From the NCBI GenBank assembly GCA_964387935.1, contig CAYLZN010000062.1, positions 1 through 22,548 on the forward strand: DNA of 22,548 nucleotides, written 5' to 3'. This stretch comes from CAYLZN01 sp964387935. GTDB taxonomy: Bacteria > Acidobacteriota > Vicinamibacteria > Vicinamibacterales > JAFNAJ01. The position numbers and the translations under genes were made by a program. The notes beneath the pieces are model-generated. The model ran no database searches. It saw only the letters and a program-made list of their open reading frames with translations, and was not told where the DNA came from. Numbering within the stretch: the stretch's first letter is position 1; each line of letters begins with the position of its first letter. Positions 1-8,366 of the stretch are shown in pieces.

Positions 1-1421
1 GTCTCCGGCGCGATGGCTGGCGCGTCACCCAGCACCTGCCCCGTGTCCTGTTCGAGGCCGGCCACCTCGCGATCCGGAGACAGTTGCGGGATTCTCCCCG
101 CGTAGACGATGCGCAGCGTGAGCGTCTCGCCGCGCGACAGCGGACGAGGGAGGTTGAGAATGAAGCTGTTCTGTCCCTTGACCCGCAGGACCATCAACCG
201 TCCCTGCTCTTCCGAGACGACGGACTGGACGACGAGCGTCTCGTGGAGCTTCATCGTCATCGTGGCGAGCGCGTAATTGCGCACACGCAACCTGACGCGG
301 GCCCGCCCGTCGAGCCACTCGCGCTGCGGCGAGAACGTCGCCTCGATGTCGTAGTCCAGCACGTCGTAGTCGGCGAGGTCGTCCTCGTTGTACCCGAAGC
401 CACGCGCCTCGAGACGACGCTCGGACGAATAGACGGACAGGTTGCGGCGCCGCCGGCGGTCGAAGACCGAGATGTCCTCGGCCTCCCCCAGCGACCGTGC
501 GTAGGTCAGGGTCTGGTACTTCCGCGTGCGCACCTCGGCGAGGAAATCGCCGAAGCCAGGCATCAGCGACCAGGTCTCGCGGCTCAACTCGCGCAGATCG
601 AGGGTGAAGGACTTCACGACTTCCTGGTCGAAGATCGTCTGGGCGCGGCGGAACAGCCGGGCGTCCACCGGCATCGGCTGCAGCGCCGTCATCGTCAGGC
701 GTTCGTCCACGTCCCCGGGGTTGACTCTGAGGAACGCAACGGTGAAGGGCGTCTCGAGGACCTCGCGGCCGCAGAACAGGCGGATCTGGCCCCGTTCGGC
801 CGCCGGCTTGGGCGCGAACCTCATCGTGCCCTCGCCGAGCACCACCAGCCCGGTGATGCCCGAGGGCGTTTCCGACACGAAGGCGTGGCCGCTCGGAATC
901 GTGAGGGTCAGGTCCTCGGCGTTCACGACGAGGTTGCGCACCGCGAACTGCCGGTCCGGCGTCAGGCGCAGGCGATGGAGCCCTTCCACCGTCGTGAGGC
1001 GGACCATTTCGCGAATCCGCCAGCCCGGCTCCTCGAACGTCGGGGGGTCGGCCCCGGCGATGCGCCGGACGTCGAGGCGATAGGTGAAGATCGACGCCTC
1101 CCGGTCGCGCTGCAGGAACACCTCGATGATGAGCCGATAGCCGTCGTCCCGGCGGGTGCCGGGCAGGGGTCCGCGGTCGCGTTCGTAGACTGCTGCGCGT
1201 GTGACCGCCCCGTTCAGGGCCTGGGCCGCGTGTCCTTCGACGTCTTCCGGTGTCAGGGTCGGCTCGAACAGGGCCTTGAAGGCCGCGGCGTCGTGACGCT
1301 GGAGAGCATCCTCGAGGCGTTCGACGAGGAGCCAGGGGCCATCGCCCGGCTGCGGCACCTGAGCCCAGGCCGCGCGGGCGGACAACGCCAGGACGAGCAG
1401 GGTCAGAACGCCAGCGCGCAT
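1..1421 (-). CDS. Secreted protein with M1-aminopeptidase-like N-terminal domain (C-terminus beyond window)
   Basis: This reading frame is open from an ATG at 1421 to the window edge, giving 473 residues with no stop. It begins with a Sec signal peptide of about 20 residues (hydrophobic LTLLVLALSARAAWA, then QV), so the product is exported. Residues 21-345 form a region I do not recognise. Residues about 350-445 (starting DYDVLDYDIEATFSPQREW) look like the beta-rich N-terminal domain of M1 metallopeptidases, with the typical run of alternating strands and a YAGRIP segment. The zinc site (HExxH) would lie beyond the window, so peptidase activity is unproven. The start lies 11 bases after the phosphatase stop, which points to one transcript with it. 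The plus-strand frame that is open here is a shadow: it has no recognisable domain. Confidence 0.72.
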   Translation of the reverse strand, partial: MRAGVLTLLVLALSARAAWAQVPQPGDGPWLLVERLEDALQRHDAAAFKALFEPTLTPEDVEGHAAQALNGAVTRAAVYERDRGPLPGTRRDDGYRLIIEVFLQRDREASIFTYRLDVRRIAGADPPTFEEPGWRIREMVRLTTVEGLHRLRLTPDRQFAVRNLVVNAEDLTLTIPSGHAFVSETPSGITGLVVLGEGTMRFAPKPAAERGQIRLFCGREVLETPFTVAFLRVNPGDVDERLTMTALQPMPVDARLFRRAQTIFDQEVVKSFTLDLRELSRETWSLMPGFGDFLAEVRTRKYQTLTYARSLGEAEDISVFDRRRRRNLSVYSSERRLEARGFGYNEDDLADYDVLDYDIEATFSPQREWLDGRARVRLRVRNYALATMTMKLHETLVVQSVVSEEQGRLMVLRVKGQNSFILNLPRPLSRGETLTLRIVYAGRIPQLSPDREVAGLEQDTGQVLGDAPAIAPE

Positions 1422-1432
1422 CGGGGCGGTGG

Positions 1433-2626
1433 TCAGGAAGCGGAAGCGCTCGTCGGAAGCGGCGGGAGGCGTCGGAGCGCCAGCACGGTCAGGTCGTCCG
1501 CGAACCGGGTGTCCTGAGCGTGTGCGGCAACCGCCGCGAGAATCGCGCTGCAGACGTCCGGCGCCGTGGCGTTTCGACGGAAGTCGATGGTGCGCTCCAG
1601 GCCCGCTTCGTCGAACGCCACGCCATCGGGGTTCTCCGCCTCCGTAATCCCGTCACTGTACAGCACGAGCAGGTCACCCGGTGCGAGCACGGTCGTGAGC
1701 GTCCGGTAGGTGCTGGTCCGGCTCAGGCCCAGCGCGATGCCGCCGGTGGTCAGGCGCTCGGCGGACCCCTCAACACGCTGGAGCAGGGGCGGGTTCTGCC
1801 CCGCGTTGACGTACTCCAGTGTGCCCGTAACGGGATCGTAGAACGCCAGGAAGAGCGTGATGAACCGCGATGCCGGCGCGTGACGGACGATCTGCTGATT
1901 GAGACGCCCCATGAGCGCCGCAGGCCCCAGGCGCTCGTCGAGCAGCGTCCGGAGAATCGCGAGCAGCAGGGCCATGAGCAGCGCGGCCGGACTCCCCTTG
2001 CCTGCGACGTCACCCAGCGCGAGCACGAGGCGGCCGTCGTCCAGCGGCAGCACCTCGTAGAAGTCCCCGCCGACCGTGTTGGCGGGCTGCGTGCAGCCGT
2101 GCGCCTCGACGCCGCTCGAGCGGTACGTGTCCGGGCGAAGCATCGCCCGCTGGATGTCTCGCGCGACTTCGAGGTCGTTCTTGAGCGAGAGCCGTTCGGC
2201 CACCTCGACGATGACGAGCAGGTTGACCAGGATGAAACCAACCAGCAGCGGCACCGTGCCGGTTCGCCACGTGGGGAGCGGCACCGGCACCGAGATGAGC
2301 CCGGCTGGCATGCGGACCACGTCGATGCCCGTGAACAGTTCCAGCAGGCCCACGATGGCCAGCACGAGCGAGACGCCGTAGACGAGCCGGCGCGCGGGCG
2401 TCAGCTTCAGGGTGAACGCCAGGAACAGCAGGTGCAGGTAGGCCGGCCCGCGCTTGCGCCGCGGCAGGTTCTCGGGCAGTTGCTGCTCGATGCCCCGGGC
2501 GAAGTACCGGTAGGCTTCCCGCGCGTCCCGGGTGAAGAGACGCTGCAACTCGTCCGGCGTCAGGTCCTGGGTGTATTTGCGAAGGAACTCGCGGCCTCCG
2601 GCTGCCTGCTTCGGTCCGCGGCCCAT
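1433..2626 (-). CDS. Membrane-anchored SpoIIE/PP2C-type serine/threonine phosphatase
   Basis: The product has 397 residues. An N-terminal cytosolic stretch (1-60) is followed by hydrophobic segments around 62-75, 81-100 and 124-142, a short helical linker (LSLKNDLEVARDIQRAML, 147-163) of the kind that carries signals in this family, and a SpoIIE-type PP2C domain at 165-387. Metal-binding acidic positions are visible: D188 in GGDFY, D206 in LALGDVAGKG, D325 in LYSDGITEA and D377/D378 in FADDLT. Such enzymes usually dephosphorylate anti-sigma-factor antagonists or act downstream of a sensor domain. No partner STAS or anti-sigma gene is present here. The frame is open further upstream, but I chose the ATG at 2626 because AAGGTG sits just before it and the upstream residues look non-coding. 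It lies 46 bases after the membrane protein stop, in the same direction. Confidence 0.88.
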   Translation of the reverse strand: MGRGPKQAAGGREFLRKYTQDLTPDELQRLFTRDAREAYRYFARGIEQQLPENLPRRKRGPAYLHLLFLAFTLKLTPARRLVYGVSLVLAIVGLLELFTGIDVVRMPAGLISVPVPLPTWRTGTVPLLVGFILVNLLVIVEVAERLSLKNDLEVARDIQRAMLRPDTYRSSGVEAHGCTQPANTVGGDFYEVLPLDDGRLVLALGDVAGKGSPAALLMALLLAILRTLLDERLGPAALMGRLNQQIVRHAPASRFITLFLAFYDPVTGTLEYVNAGQNPPLLQRVEGSAERLTTGGIALGLSRTSTYRTLTTVLAPGDLLVLYSDGITEAENPDGVAFDEAGLERTIDFRRNATAPDVCSAILAAVAAHAQDTRFADDLTVLALRRLPPLPTSASAS

Positions 2627-2672
2627 GATCACCTTCTTTCGACGTCGTGGAGGCGGCGCCAGTTCTTCAGGC

Positions 2673-4436
2673 TCATCGGGGGACCTCGTAGAGGCGGTCG
2701 GCGGCAATGGTTCGCAGCAGCCGCGCGCCCTGTTCCCGCAGCCAGTCGTCAGGGGCGGGTGGCTGCCAGGTGTGATACGCCTGGCCGTGCACGACGACGT
2801 GGGTCGCCCCGGAGTCGAGCAGGGCCTGCCAGGCGGCACCCGGGTCGGCGTAGGGGTCGCGCAGCAGCTCGACGCGCTCGCGGTAGCTTACCGGCGCGTA
2901 ACCGCTGAAGCCGTTCACCAGGCGCCTCCAGTGGAGCGTCGAGTAGTACACGTGCCGGAGTTCCCAGGCCACGATCCCGAAGGGGAACTCCACGAGGATC
3001 GCGTCGCCGGGCAACGTGTTCAGCACCCGCGGCAGCGCTGGCGGGAGGTTCCCGGGAGCAACGCGGCCCGCTGGCGACTGTACCCACGGGACCTCGGAGT
3101 TCATCAACCCGTTGACCGGGAGCGGCGCGCACCAGGCTTCGGCCAGCCAGACGGCGACGAGGGCGACGAGGAGCGCCGTGGATCGGCCCGGCCACGCGCG
3201 CAGCAGGTCGCGCGCGCCCCAGGCGGCGGTGAGCGAGAGGAAGAGCACCGCGATCATCGCGAAACGCGCGGGCACGCGCAGCCCGTCGAATCCCGGGACA
3301 ACCTCGAGCAGCCAGCGGTACACGGGTGGGCCTCCGAGGGGCGTGCCGCCGGCCGCAGGGGCGGGGCCCAGCGACAGGTAGACGGCGGCCAGCGCAGCCG
3401 TCGCGGCGAAGGCCAGTGGCGACCCCAGGGGCAGCGCGCCCCCGCGCCGATTCAGGGCGCGCCGAGCCCCCAGGACCACGGCTGCACCGCTGAGCAGGAT
3501 CGGGAGCAGCCCGGGGAAGAGGTTGCCCTCTGGCTGTCCGTACTTCTGCAGGCGCGGGCCCCAGAAGCCGAGCTGGGGGTCGGCGGCCAGCCATGTCCGC
3601 GCATCGGCCGAGAAGAAGGCGATCTCCCCTGGCTGCCGCCGCGTGCCGTGCAGGTCACGCAGCGCGAAGTACGGCGCCATGAACGGCAGTGTGCAGGCCG
3701 CCACCAGGACCGCGGCGACGGCCAGACCGCCCCAGACCCTCGGGTCGCGCCAGCGCCGGGCGCGGGCCATTTCGACGAGCACGAAGGGCGGCACGAACAG
3801 GGAGAAGTAGATCAGGAAGTACCCGCACGAGAGGTTCTGCGCCGCCAGGGCCGCCGCGCCTCCCACCGCGGGGAGCAGGCGGCGCGTCGCGATGAAGCGA
3901 TGGAACCCGTAGAGCGCGAAGGGCATCCACTGCGACGACATCACCTGGAGGTGCGAGCCCTGGTTGATGCGATACGGCGTGAAGGCGAACAGCAGGCCCG
4001 CGAGAAACGCCACCCGCCAGTCCGCGAGATACGCCCGCGCCAGCAGGAACATGCCGAGGCCGGACAGGATGAACGTGGACAGGAACAGCAGGTTGTAGCA
4101 GAGGATCAGGTTCGGCGTCAGCGCGTAGACCGGCAGCACCTGGACGGCCTGCGCGACGAGCAGTTCGGAGTAACCGATCGCGTAGGGCTCGGGATGGAAG
4201 ATGTTGGCGTGCCAGAGCGAGGAAAGCGCGGAGACGTCGCCGCCCAGGGCCCGGAGGAGATGGGAGGCGGTCCAGCCCAGGATCCAGCAGTTGAGCAGTG
4301 GGTCGCCGAGGTCCTTCGGCAGGTCCCGCGTGACGCCGCTCACCACCGGCCACGTGAACGCGACCGTGAGCAGCACGTACCAGGCGAGGGCCCGGGGCCC
4401 CGTTGAGGGCCAGAGCCACTGGAAGCGCGTGGGCAT
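2673..4436 (-). CDS. Multi-pass membrane protein, probable GT-C-fold glycosyltransferase (paralogue 1)
   Basis: This 587-residue protein has about a dozen hydrophobic segments and a soluble C-terminal part. After the first membrane segment it carries DLGDPLLNCWILGW (42-55), an acidic residue in the first outer loop as expected for polyprenyl-sugar-dependent GT-C enzymes. Other strong blocks are NIFHP, SHLQVMSSQWMPFALYGFHRF, AAQNLSCGYFLIYFSLFVPP and GLRVPARFAM. The same blocks occur in the gene at 4928-6949, so the two are paralogues. The substrate is unknown; a role in cell-surface polysaccharide or glycoprotein assembly is inference from fold and topology. ATG 4436 is preferred because the longer frame upstream runs through the neighbouring DUF5658-like gene and lacks hydrophobic character. 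A -10-like TATACT lies 42 bases upstream. Confidence 0.8.
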   Translation of the reverse strand: MPTRFQWLWPSTGPRALAWYVLLTVAFTWPVVSGVTRDLPKDLGDPLLNCWILGWTASHLLRALGGDVSALSSLWHANIFHPEPYAIGYSELLVAQAVQVLPVYALTPNLILCYNLLFLSTFILSGLGMFLLARAYLADWRVAFLAGLLFAFTPYRINQGSHLQVMSSQWMPFALYGFHRFIATRRLLPAVGGAAALAAQNLSCGYFLIYFSLFVPPFVLVEMARARRWRDPRVWGGLAVAAVLVAACTLPFMAPYFALRDLHGTRRQPGEIAFFSADARTWLAADPQLGFWGPRLQKYGQPEGNLFPGLLPILLSGAAVVLGARRALNRRGGALPLGSPLAFAATAALAAVYLSLGPAPAAGGTPLGGPPVYRWLLEVVPGFDGLRVPARFAMIAVLFLSLTAAWGARDLLRAWPGRSTALLVALVAVWLAEAWCAPLPVNGLMNSEVPWVQSPAGRVAPGNLPPALPRVLNTLPGDAILVEFPFGIVAWELRHVYYSTLHWRRLVNGFSGYAPVSYRERVELLRDPYADPGAAWQALLDSGATHVVVHGQAYHTWQPPAPDDWLREQGARLLRTIAADRLYEVPR

Positions 4437-4478
4437 CGGCAGAGACGCGCCCGCGACGGTTGTCGGGAGCGCCCCCGA

Positions 4479-4484
4479 AGTATA
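4479..4484 (-). promoter_or_regulatory. Possible -10 element (TATACT) for the membrane protein/phosphatase/M1-like transcript
   Basis: TATACT on the minus strand matches the sigma-70 -10 consensus at five of six positions. It sits in the 59-base gap upstream of the ATG at 4436 and would give a leader of about 36 bases. No good -35 element is seen at 16-18 bases, so this is a weak call. Confidence 0.3.
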
Positions 4485-4495
4485 GGGGACGCCCG

Positions 4496-4834
4496 TCAGT
4501 TGAAGAAGAACAGGAGGTGCGTCCAGGGGCCGATGGCCAGCAACAGGTAGAGGCCCGTCAGGGTGGCGATCGTCCGATGCACCGAGGACAGGTGAAGGAA
4601 CGCGCCGAACGCGATGGCGGTCACCTTGGCGAGGGTCAGCGCGACGGCCGGGCCGAGCGCCCCGACCAGCCACGCGATGAGCGGGTTGGCCTCGATCGTC
4701 GGCCCGAACACCTGCAGCCCGACGTAGGTGAAGGCCCCGTCGAGGATCTGGGTGCAGAGGAAGANNNNNNNNNNCATGACCACGTCACCGTAGACTCGTC
4801 GCGTGCCGGCTTCATTTCTTCGCGGGCGAAGCAT
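4496..4834 (-). CDS. DUF5658-like small membrane protein, interrupted by an assembly gap
   Basis: The C-terminal 89 residues (downstream of the gap) are clear: LCTQILDGAFTYVGLQVFG, then IEANPLIAWLV, a further hydrophobic segment and a final one ending LLFFFN. The pattern of a D in the first membrane helix and an EANP motif before the second matches the small DUF5658 family, whose function is unknown. On the other side of the Ns the frame continues to an ATG at 4834 preceded by GAGGAA at good spacing, so a start of MLRPRRNEAGTRRVYGDVVM is plausible. However, ten Ns are usually a placeholder, so continuity of frame across the gap cannot be assumed. The gene sits between two paralogous membrane proteins in the same direction, so it may work with them at the membrane. 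Confidence 0.6.
   Translation of the reverse strand: MLRPRRNEAGTRRVYGDVVMXXXXFLCTQILDGAFTYVGLQVFGPTIEANPLIAWLVGALGPAVALTLAKVTAIAFGAFLHLSSVHRTIATLTGLYLLLAIGPWTHLLFFFN
4765..4774. other. Assembly gap (10 Ns)
   Basis: Ten consecutive Ns, probably a scaffold join of unknown true length. It falls inside the DUF5658-like gene, so that gene's N-terminus is uncertain. Confidence 0.99.
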
Positions 4835-4927
4835 GAAGGTTCCTCTGTGGCGGACTTGGAGCGTGAAACGGCCCAAAAACGCCGTGTTTCCTGCCATTAC
4901 TTCACGTGTGATGCCAGGCGGGATCGG

Positions 4928-6949
4928 TTACGGGCGCGGGACGCGATACAGGCTCAGCGAGTCCTGACTTGCCACGAGTTGAGCGCCGTGCTGCTCGAGC
5001 CAGCGGGAGGGGGCCGGAGGCAGATCGCCATCGTAGGCGTTGTGGTGCACGACGACGTGCGTGACGCCGGCCGAGAGCAGGCGCGCCCAGGCGTCCGTGG
5101 GGTCGCGGTAGGGGTCGCGCAGCACTCCGGCGATCTCGGCATACGAGTCGGGGAAATAGCCGCTGTAGCCGTTGACGAGGGGATGCCAGTGCGTGGTGGA
5201 GTAGTAGACGTGCCGCAGCTCCCACGCCGTGTCGCCGATGGGGAGTTCGAGGAGGACGGTCCCTGGTGGCAGGGCCTTCACCCGCGCGTAGATGGGGGGG
5301 ATGCGACGCCCGGCGGTCAGCACGGGCGGCGGCGGGACGAGGCCCGTGGTTTCGACGCCCAGCGGCGAGGCGAGCGGGAACGGGATCACGGCGGTTTCGA
5401 GCAGCCAGGCGACGGCCACCACGACGGCCAGCGTCGATCCCCTGGGGAGCCGCAGCAGGGCCTTGACGCCCCATGCGGCGGCCAGGGACATGAACACCAG
5501 GGCCACCATCGCGAACCGGGCTGGCACCCGGAGCCCGCTGAACCCGGGCACCGTGTCGTAGAGCCAGAGATAGAGCTGTGGGCCCGAGAGTTCTTTGCGG
5601 CCGGCCTGCGGGTCCGGGCCGAGGGAGAGGTACATCGCGATCAGCGTGAAGAGCAGCGAGGCGGCGAGCGGCGAGCGCACGGCCTCGCGGGCGAGGCGGC
5701 GAGCCCGGGTCGAGGAGACCAGCAGAGCGGTCGCGCCGAGCGTCATCAGGCGAAGCGTGTGCGTGAGGCTCTCGATGCGGACGCGCACGCCGAGGACGTG
5801 ATGCAGACCCGCGCCGCCCGCGAGCAGGACCACCGCGCCGATCAGGCCGGCCAGGAGGAGGGTGCAGCCCAGCCACCGTGTCAGACGCACCAGCCAGCGG
5901 ACGGCGGGCCTTGCACTCGCGAGCGGCGGGTCGCTGTGTGGGCCTCGAGGATTCGTGACGCGCCACGCGCGCCTGGTCCCCGTCGCGAAGGCCACGAGGG
6001 TGAGGACGATCAGCAGGGCCCCCGGAAACAGCGCAGCTTCCGGGCGGTCGAGGACCCCGAGCCAGAGGCCCCAGATCGTGTGGTTGGGTGCGGCCGTGAC
6101 CCAGCCCCACGCGTCGGCCGAAAAGGCGCCAACCTCGTCCAGTTGGCGTGCCGTGCCCTGCAGGTCGCGGAGCGCGAGATACGGCTGCATGAAGGGCATC
6201 GTCAGCGCCGTCACCCCCAGGGCGGCCGCGGCGAGCAGGACCCACGATCGCCGGTCGAGGAGACGGCCGTGTCGCGCAAGTTCGAAGAGAACGAACGGCG
6301 GGACGAACAGCGAGAAGAAGATGAGGAAGTACCCGCAGGACAGGTTCTGGGCGACGAGGGCCAGCGCCCCGCCCGCGAGTGGCCGCCAGCCGCCCGTGGC
6401 GGCGAAGCGGTGGAACCCGAAAAGGGCGAACGGCATCCACTGCGACGACATCACCTGCAGGTGCGAGGCCTGGTAGGTGCGGTAGGGCAGGAACGCGAAC
6501 AGCAGGCCGGCGAGGAAGGCGGCGCGCCAGTCGCGCGTGAACGCGCGTGCGAGCAGGAACATCCCCAGCCCCGAGAGGGCGTAGGTCGAGAGGAACAGCA
6601 GGTTGTGGCTGAGGATCAGGTTGCGCGTGGCGGCGTAGACGGGCAGCGCCAGCAGGGACTGGGTGATGAGCAGCTCCGAATAGCCCAGCGTGTAGCGGGC
6701 CGGGTGGAAGATGTTGCCGTGCCAGAGGTCACCCGCGGCGGCGAGGTCGCCCCTCAGCAGGCGCAGGAAGTGCTCGGCATTCCACCCGAGGATCCAGGTG
6801 TTGAGCAGCGGGTCGCCGAAGTCCGCGGGCAAGGTCGAGCCGATCACGGTGACGAGCGGCCACGTCATGACCAGCGTCAGGCCCGCGTACCACACGAAGG
6901 CCCGCCAGGCCGTGTGCGGCGCCAACGCCGAGGCCAGACCACTCGACAC
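4928..6949 (-). CDS. Multi-pass membrane protein, probable GT-C-fold glycosyltransferase (paralogue 2)
   Basis: The product has about 673 residues and shares the blocks of the gene at 2673-4436: DFGDPLLNTWILGW (43-56), NIFHPARYTLGYSELL, SHLQVMSSQWMPFALFGFHRF, AQNLSCGYFLIFFSLFVPP, LRVPARFAM, WELRHVYYSTTHW and a C-terminal THVVVHHNAYDG. It is longer by about 85 residues, mostly from an insertion in the middle that adds hydrophobic segments. The common topology suggests a GT-C glycosyltransferase acting on a lipid-linked sugar at the outer face of the membrane; the substrate is unknown. The start is uncertain. GTG 6949 is chosen because it begins 15 bases after the aminotransferase stop. A TTG at 6967 overlapping that stop is the alternative and would imply translational coupling. 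Confidence 0.78.
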   Translation of the reverse strand: MSSGLASALAPHTAWRAFVWYAGLTLVMTWPLVTVIGSTLPADFGDPLLNTWILGWNAEHFLRLLRGDLAAAGDLWHGNIFHPARYTLGYSELLITQSLLALPVYAATRNLILSHNLLFLSTYALSGLGMFLLARAFTRDWRAAFLAGLLFAFLPYRTYQASHLQVMSSQWMPFALFGFHRFAATGGWRPLAGGALALVAQNLSCGYFLIFFSLFVPPFVLFELARHGRLLDRRSWVLLAAAALGVTALTMPFMQPYLALRDLQGTARQLDEVGAFSADAWGWVTAAPNHTIWGLWLGVLDRPEAALFPGALLIVLTLVAFATGTRRAWRVTNPRGPHSDPPLASARPAVRWLVRLTRWLGCTLLLAGLIGAVVLLAGGAGLHHVLGVRVRIESLTHTLRLMTLGATALLVSSTRARRLAREAVRSPLAASLLFTLIAMYLSLGPDPQAGRKELSGPQLYLWLYDTVPGFSGLRVPARFAMVALVFMSLAAAWGVKALLRLPRGSTLAVVVAVAWLLETAVIPFPLASPLGVETTGLVPPPPVLTAGRRIPPIYARVKALPPGTVLLELPIGDTAWELRHVYYSTTHWHPLVNGYSGYFPDSYAEIAGVLRDPYRDPTDAWARLLSAGVTHVVVHHNAYDGDLPPAPSRWLEQHGAQLVASQDSLSLYRVPRP

Positions 6950-6963
6950 GGCGACGTTCCGGG

Positions 6964-8178
6964 TCAACGGGCGAGATAGTCGCGCGTGAAGGACTCGACG
7001 AGATCGAAGATCGCGTGCAACTCGGCGGGATCGGCGAGGTACACAACGCGGAAGAAGCCATCGGCCGGCTCCGTGCCGAAGCCGGATCCGTAGACGCACA
7101 GCACACCCGTCTCACGGAGCAGCGCCAGCACGTAGTCCTGGTCCGTGCGGCCCGCCGGCAGCGTGACCTGCGGCATCGCGTAGAAGGCGCCGCGCGCGCG
7201 GACGCAGCGGACTCCCGGGATCGCGTTGAGGCGGGTCGTGGTCACTTCCGCGCGGTCGAGGAGCGCGCGCCGGAACGCCGGCTGGTGGCTGCGATCGCCC
7301 GTAAGCGCTGCGGTGATCGCGTGCTGCATCGGTCCGGGACTGCAGAGGCGTCCATCCGCCAGTTTCTTGATCGCCGCCAGCACCTCGGCGAGGCGCGGGC
7401 TGCGGCCGACCGCCAGCCATCCCGCGCGCCAGCCCGGGGCGAGATACGCCTTCGAGAGCGACGAGAACGAGATGACCGCGGCGTCGGGATCGAGGGCGGC
7501 CATCGGCGGAGTGCTGCCTTCGTAGGCGAGGTCCGCGTACACCTCGTCCGCCAGCAGCACGAGGCCGTGACGCTCGGAGAATTCGAGCAGCTCCGCTTCG
7601 ACCGCGCGCGGGTAGACGGCCCCCGTCGGGTTGTTCGGATTGATCACGACCAGCGCCCGCGTGCGCGGCGTCACGAGCGTCTCCAGGTGATCGAGGTCCG
7701 GCAGCCAGTCGTGCGCGGGGTCGGTGCGGTAGTACAACGCGTTGGCGTCGAGCTTGGCGATGACCGCCGTGTACAGCGGGTACGTGGGCGACGGGACCAG
7801 GACGTCATCGCCCTCGTCGAGCATGGCCGCCAGCGCGAGCTCGATCCCCTCCGACGTGCCCGACGTGAGCAGGACCTGGTCCGGATCCGTCGGCACGCCG
7901 CGGTCGGTGAAGTCCTTCGCGACCGCCGCGCGCGCGTCGGGTATCCCGGGCGAGGCGGTGTAGCCGTTGTGGCCGTCCCGCATCGCCCGCGCCACGGCCT
8001 CGACCAGATGCGGCGGCGTGACGAAGCCGAACGGGATGGGGTCACCGATGTTGAGGTATCGCACTCGACGGCCGGCGGCCTCGACTTTCCGGGCTTCCGC
8101 CACGATGTTGCGAATCGCGTACGTGAACCCGCTGACGCGGTGGGCAACGTGGATAGCCGACGTGGACGCGCTCGCCAT
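6964..8178 (-). CDS. PLP-dependent aminotransferase, class I/II (AlaA-like)
   Basis: This 404-residue protein is a fold-type I aminotransferase. The PLP lysine is K243 in SFSSLSKAYLAPGWRAGW, the cofactor-binding NPNNPTG is at 180-186, the aspartate contacting the pyridine ring is D211 in LLADEVYADL, and a C-terminal arginine for the substrate carboxylate is seen in GFFRVVYL. The N-terminal GDPIPFGFVTPPHLVEA and the overall pattern resemble the glutamate-pyruvate (alanine) transaminase branch that includes E. coli AlaA. The exact amino acid used cannot be read from sequence. The ATG at 8178 has no clear Shine-Dalgarno; a TACAAT seven bases upstream suggests a very short or absent leader. It is the first gene of the minus-strand block that continues into the membrane proteins. 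Confidence 0.88.
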   Translation of the reverse strand: MASASTSAIHVAHRVSGFTYAIRNIVAEARKVEAAGRRVRYLNIGDPIPFGFVTPPHLVEAVARAMRDGHNGYTASPGIPDARAAVAKDFTDRGVPTDPDQVLLTSGTSEGIELALAAMLDEGDDVLVPSPTYPLYTAVIAKLDANALYYRTDPAHDWLPDLDHLETLVTPRTRALVVINPNNPTGAVYPRAVEAELLEFSERHGLVLLADEVYADLAYEGSTPPMAALDPDAAVISFSSLSKAYLAPGWRAGWLAVGRSPRLAEVLAAIKKLADGRLCSPGPMQHAITAALTGDRSHQPAFRRALLDRAEVTTTRLNAIPGVRCVRARGAFYAMPQVTLPAGRTDQDYVLALLRETGVLCVYGSGFGTEPADGFFRVVYLADPAELHAIFDLVESFTRDYLAR

Positions 8179-8185
8179 GGTCGCG

Positions 8186-8213
8186 ATTGTAGCAACCTGG
8201 CGGGCCGTTTACA
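8186..8213 (-). promoter_or_regulatory. Possible promoter of the aminotransferase, near-leaderless
   Basis: On the minus strand TACAAT (8191-8186) lies seven bases before the ATG, and TGTAAA (8213-8208) lies 16 bases further up as a poor -35. Transcription would begin at or next to the start codon, which fits the lack of a Shine-Dalgarno sequence. Confidence 0.35.
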
Positions 8214-8229
8214 TGGATCTACATGGATC
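8210..8229. repeat. Perfect tandem 10-bp repeat in a divergent intergenic region
   Basis: TACATGGATC occurs twice back to back between the divergent aminotransferase and VWFA genes and overlaps the putative -35 region. It could be a tandem operator. The rest of 8179-8366 holds nothing else I can name. Confidence 0.7.
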
Positions 8230-8366
8230 GCGTCGCGGGTGCGTAAGTTTTTCCCCGGGCGGCCCGGCGGGCCTGCAGGATCAGACCGTTTTTGCCGAGA
8301 AACCGTCCAACAGTCGGCCGCTCGTGGCTCGGCCGGGTTGGCAGACTTCTTGATCTCAGCACTGTC

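Noticed and set aside
84..1517. Long plus-strand open frame of 477 residues
   Set aside because: It is a shadow of the minus-strand M1-like gene: no domain, Arg/His/Gln-rich composition, and the opposite strand has a signal peptide and recognisable domain.
4403..6979. Very long plus-strand frame of 858 residues across the membrane proteins and the gap
   Set aside because: It runs antisense to two clear paralogues, is low-complexity Arg/Glu/Gln/Gly-rich, and crosses the Ns. Such frames are common opposite GC-rich genes.
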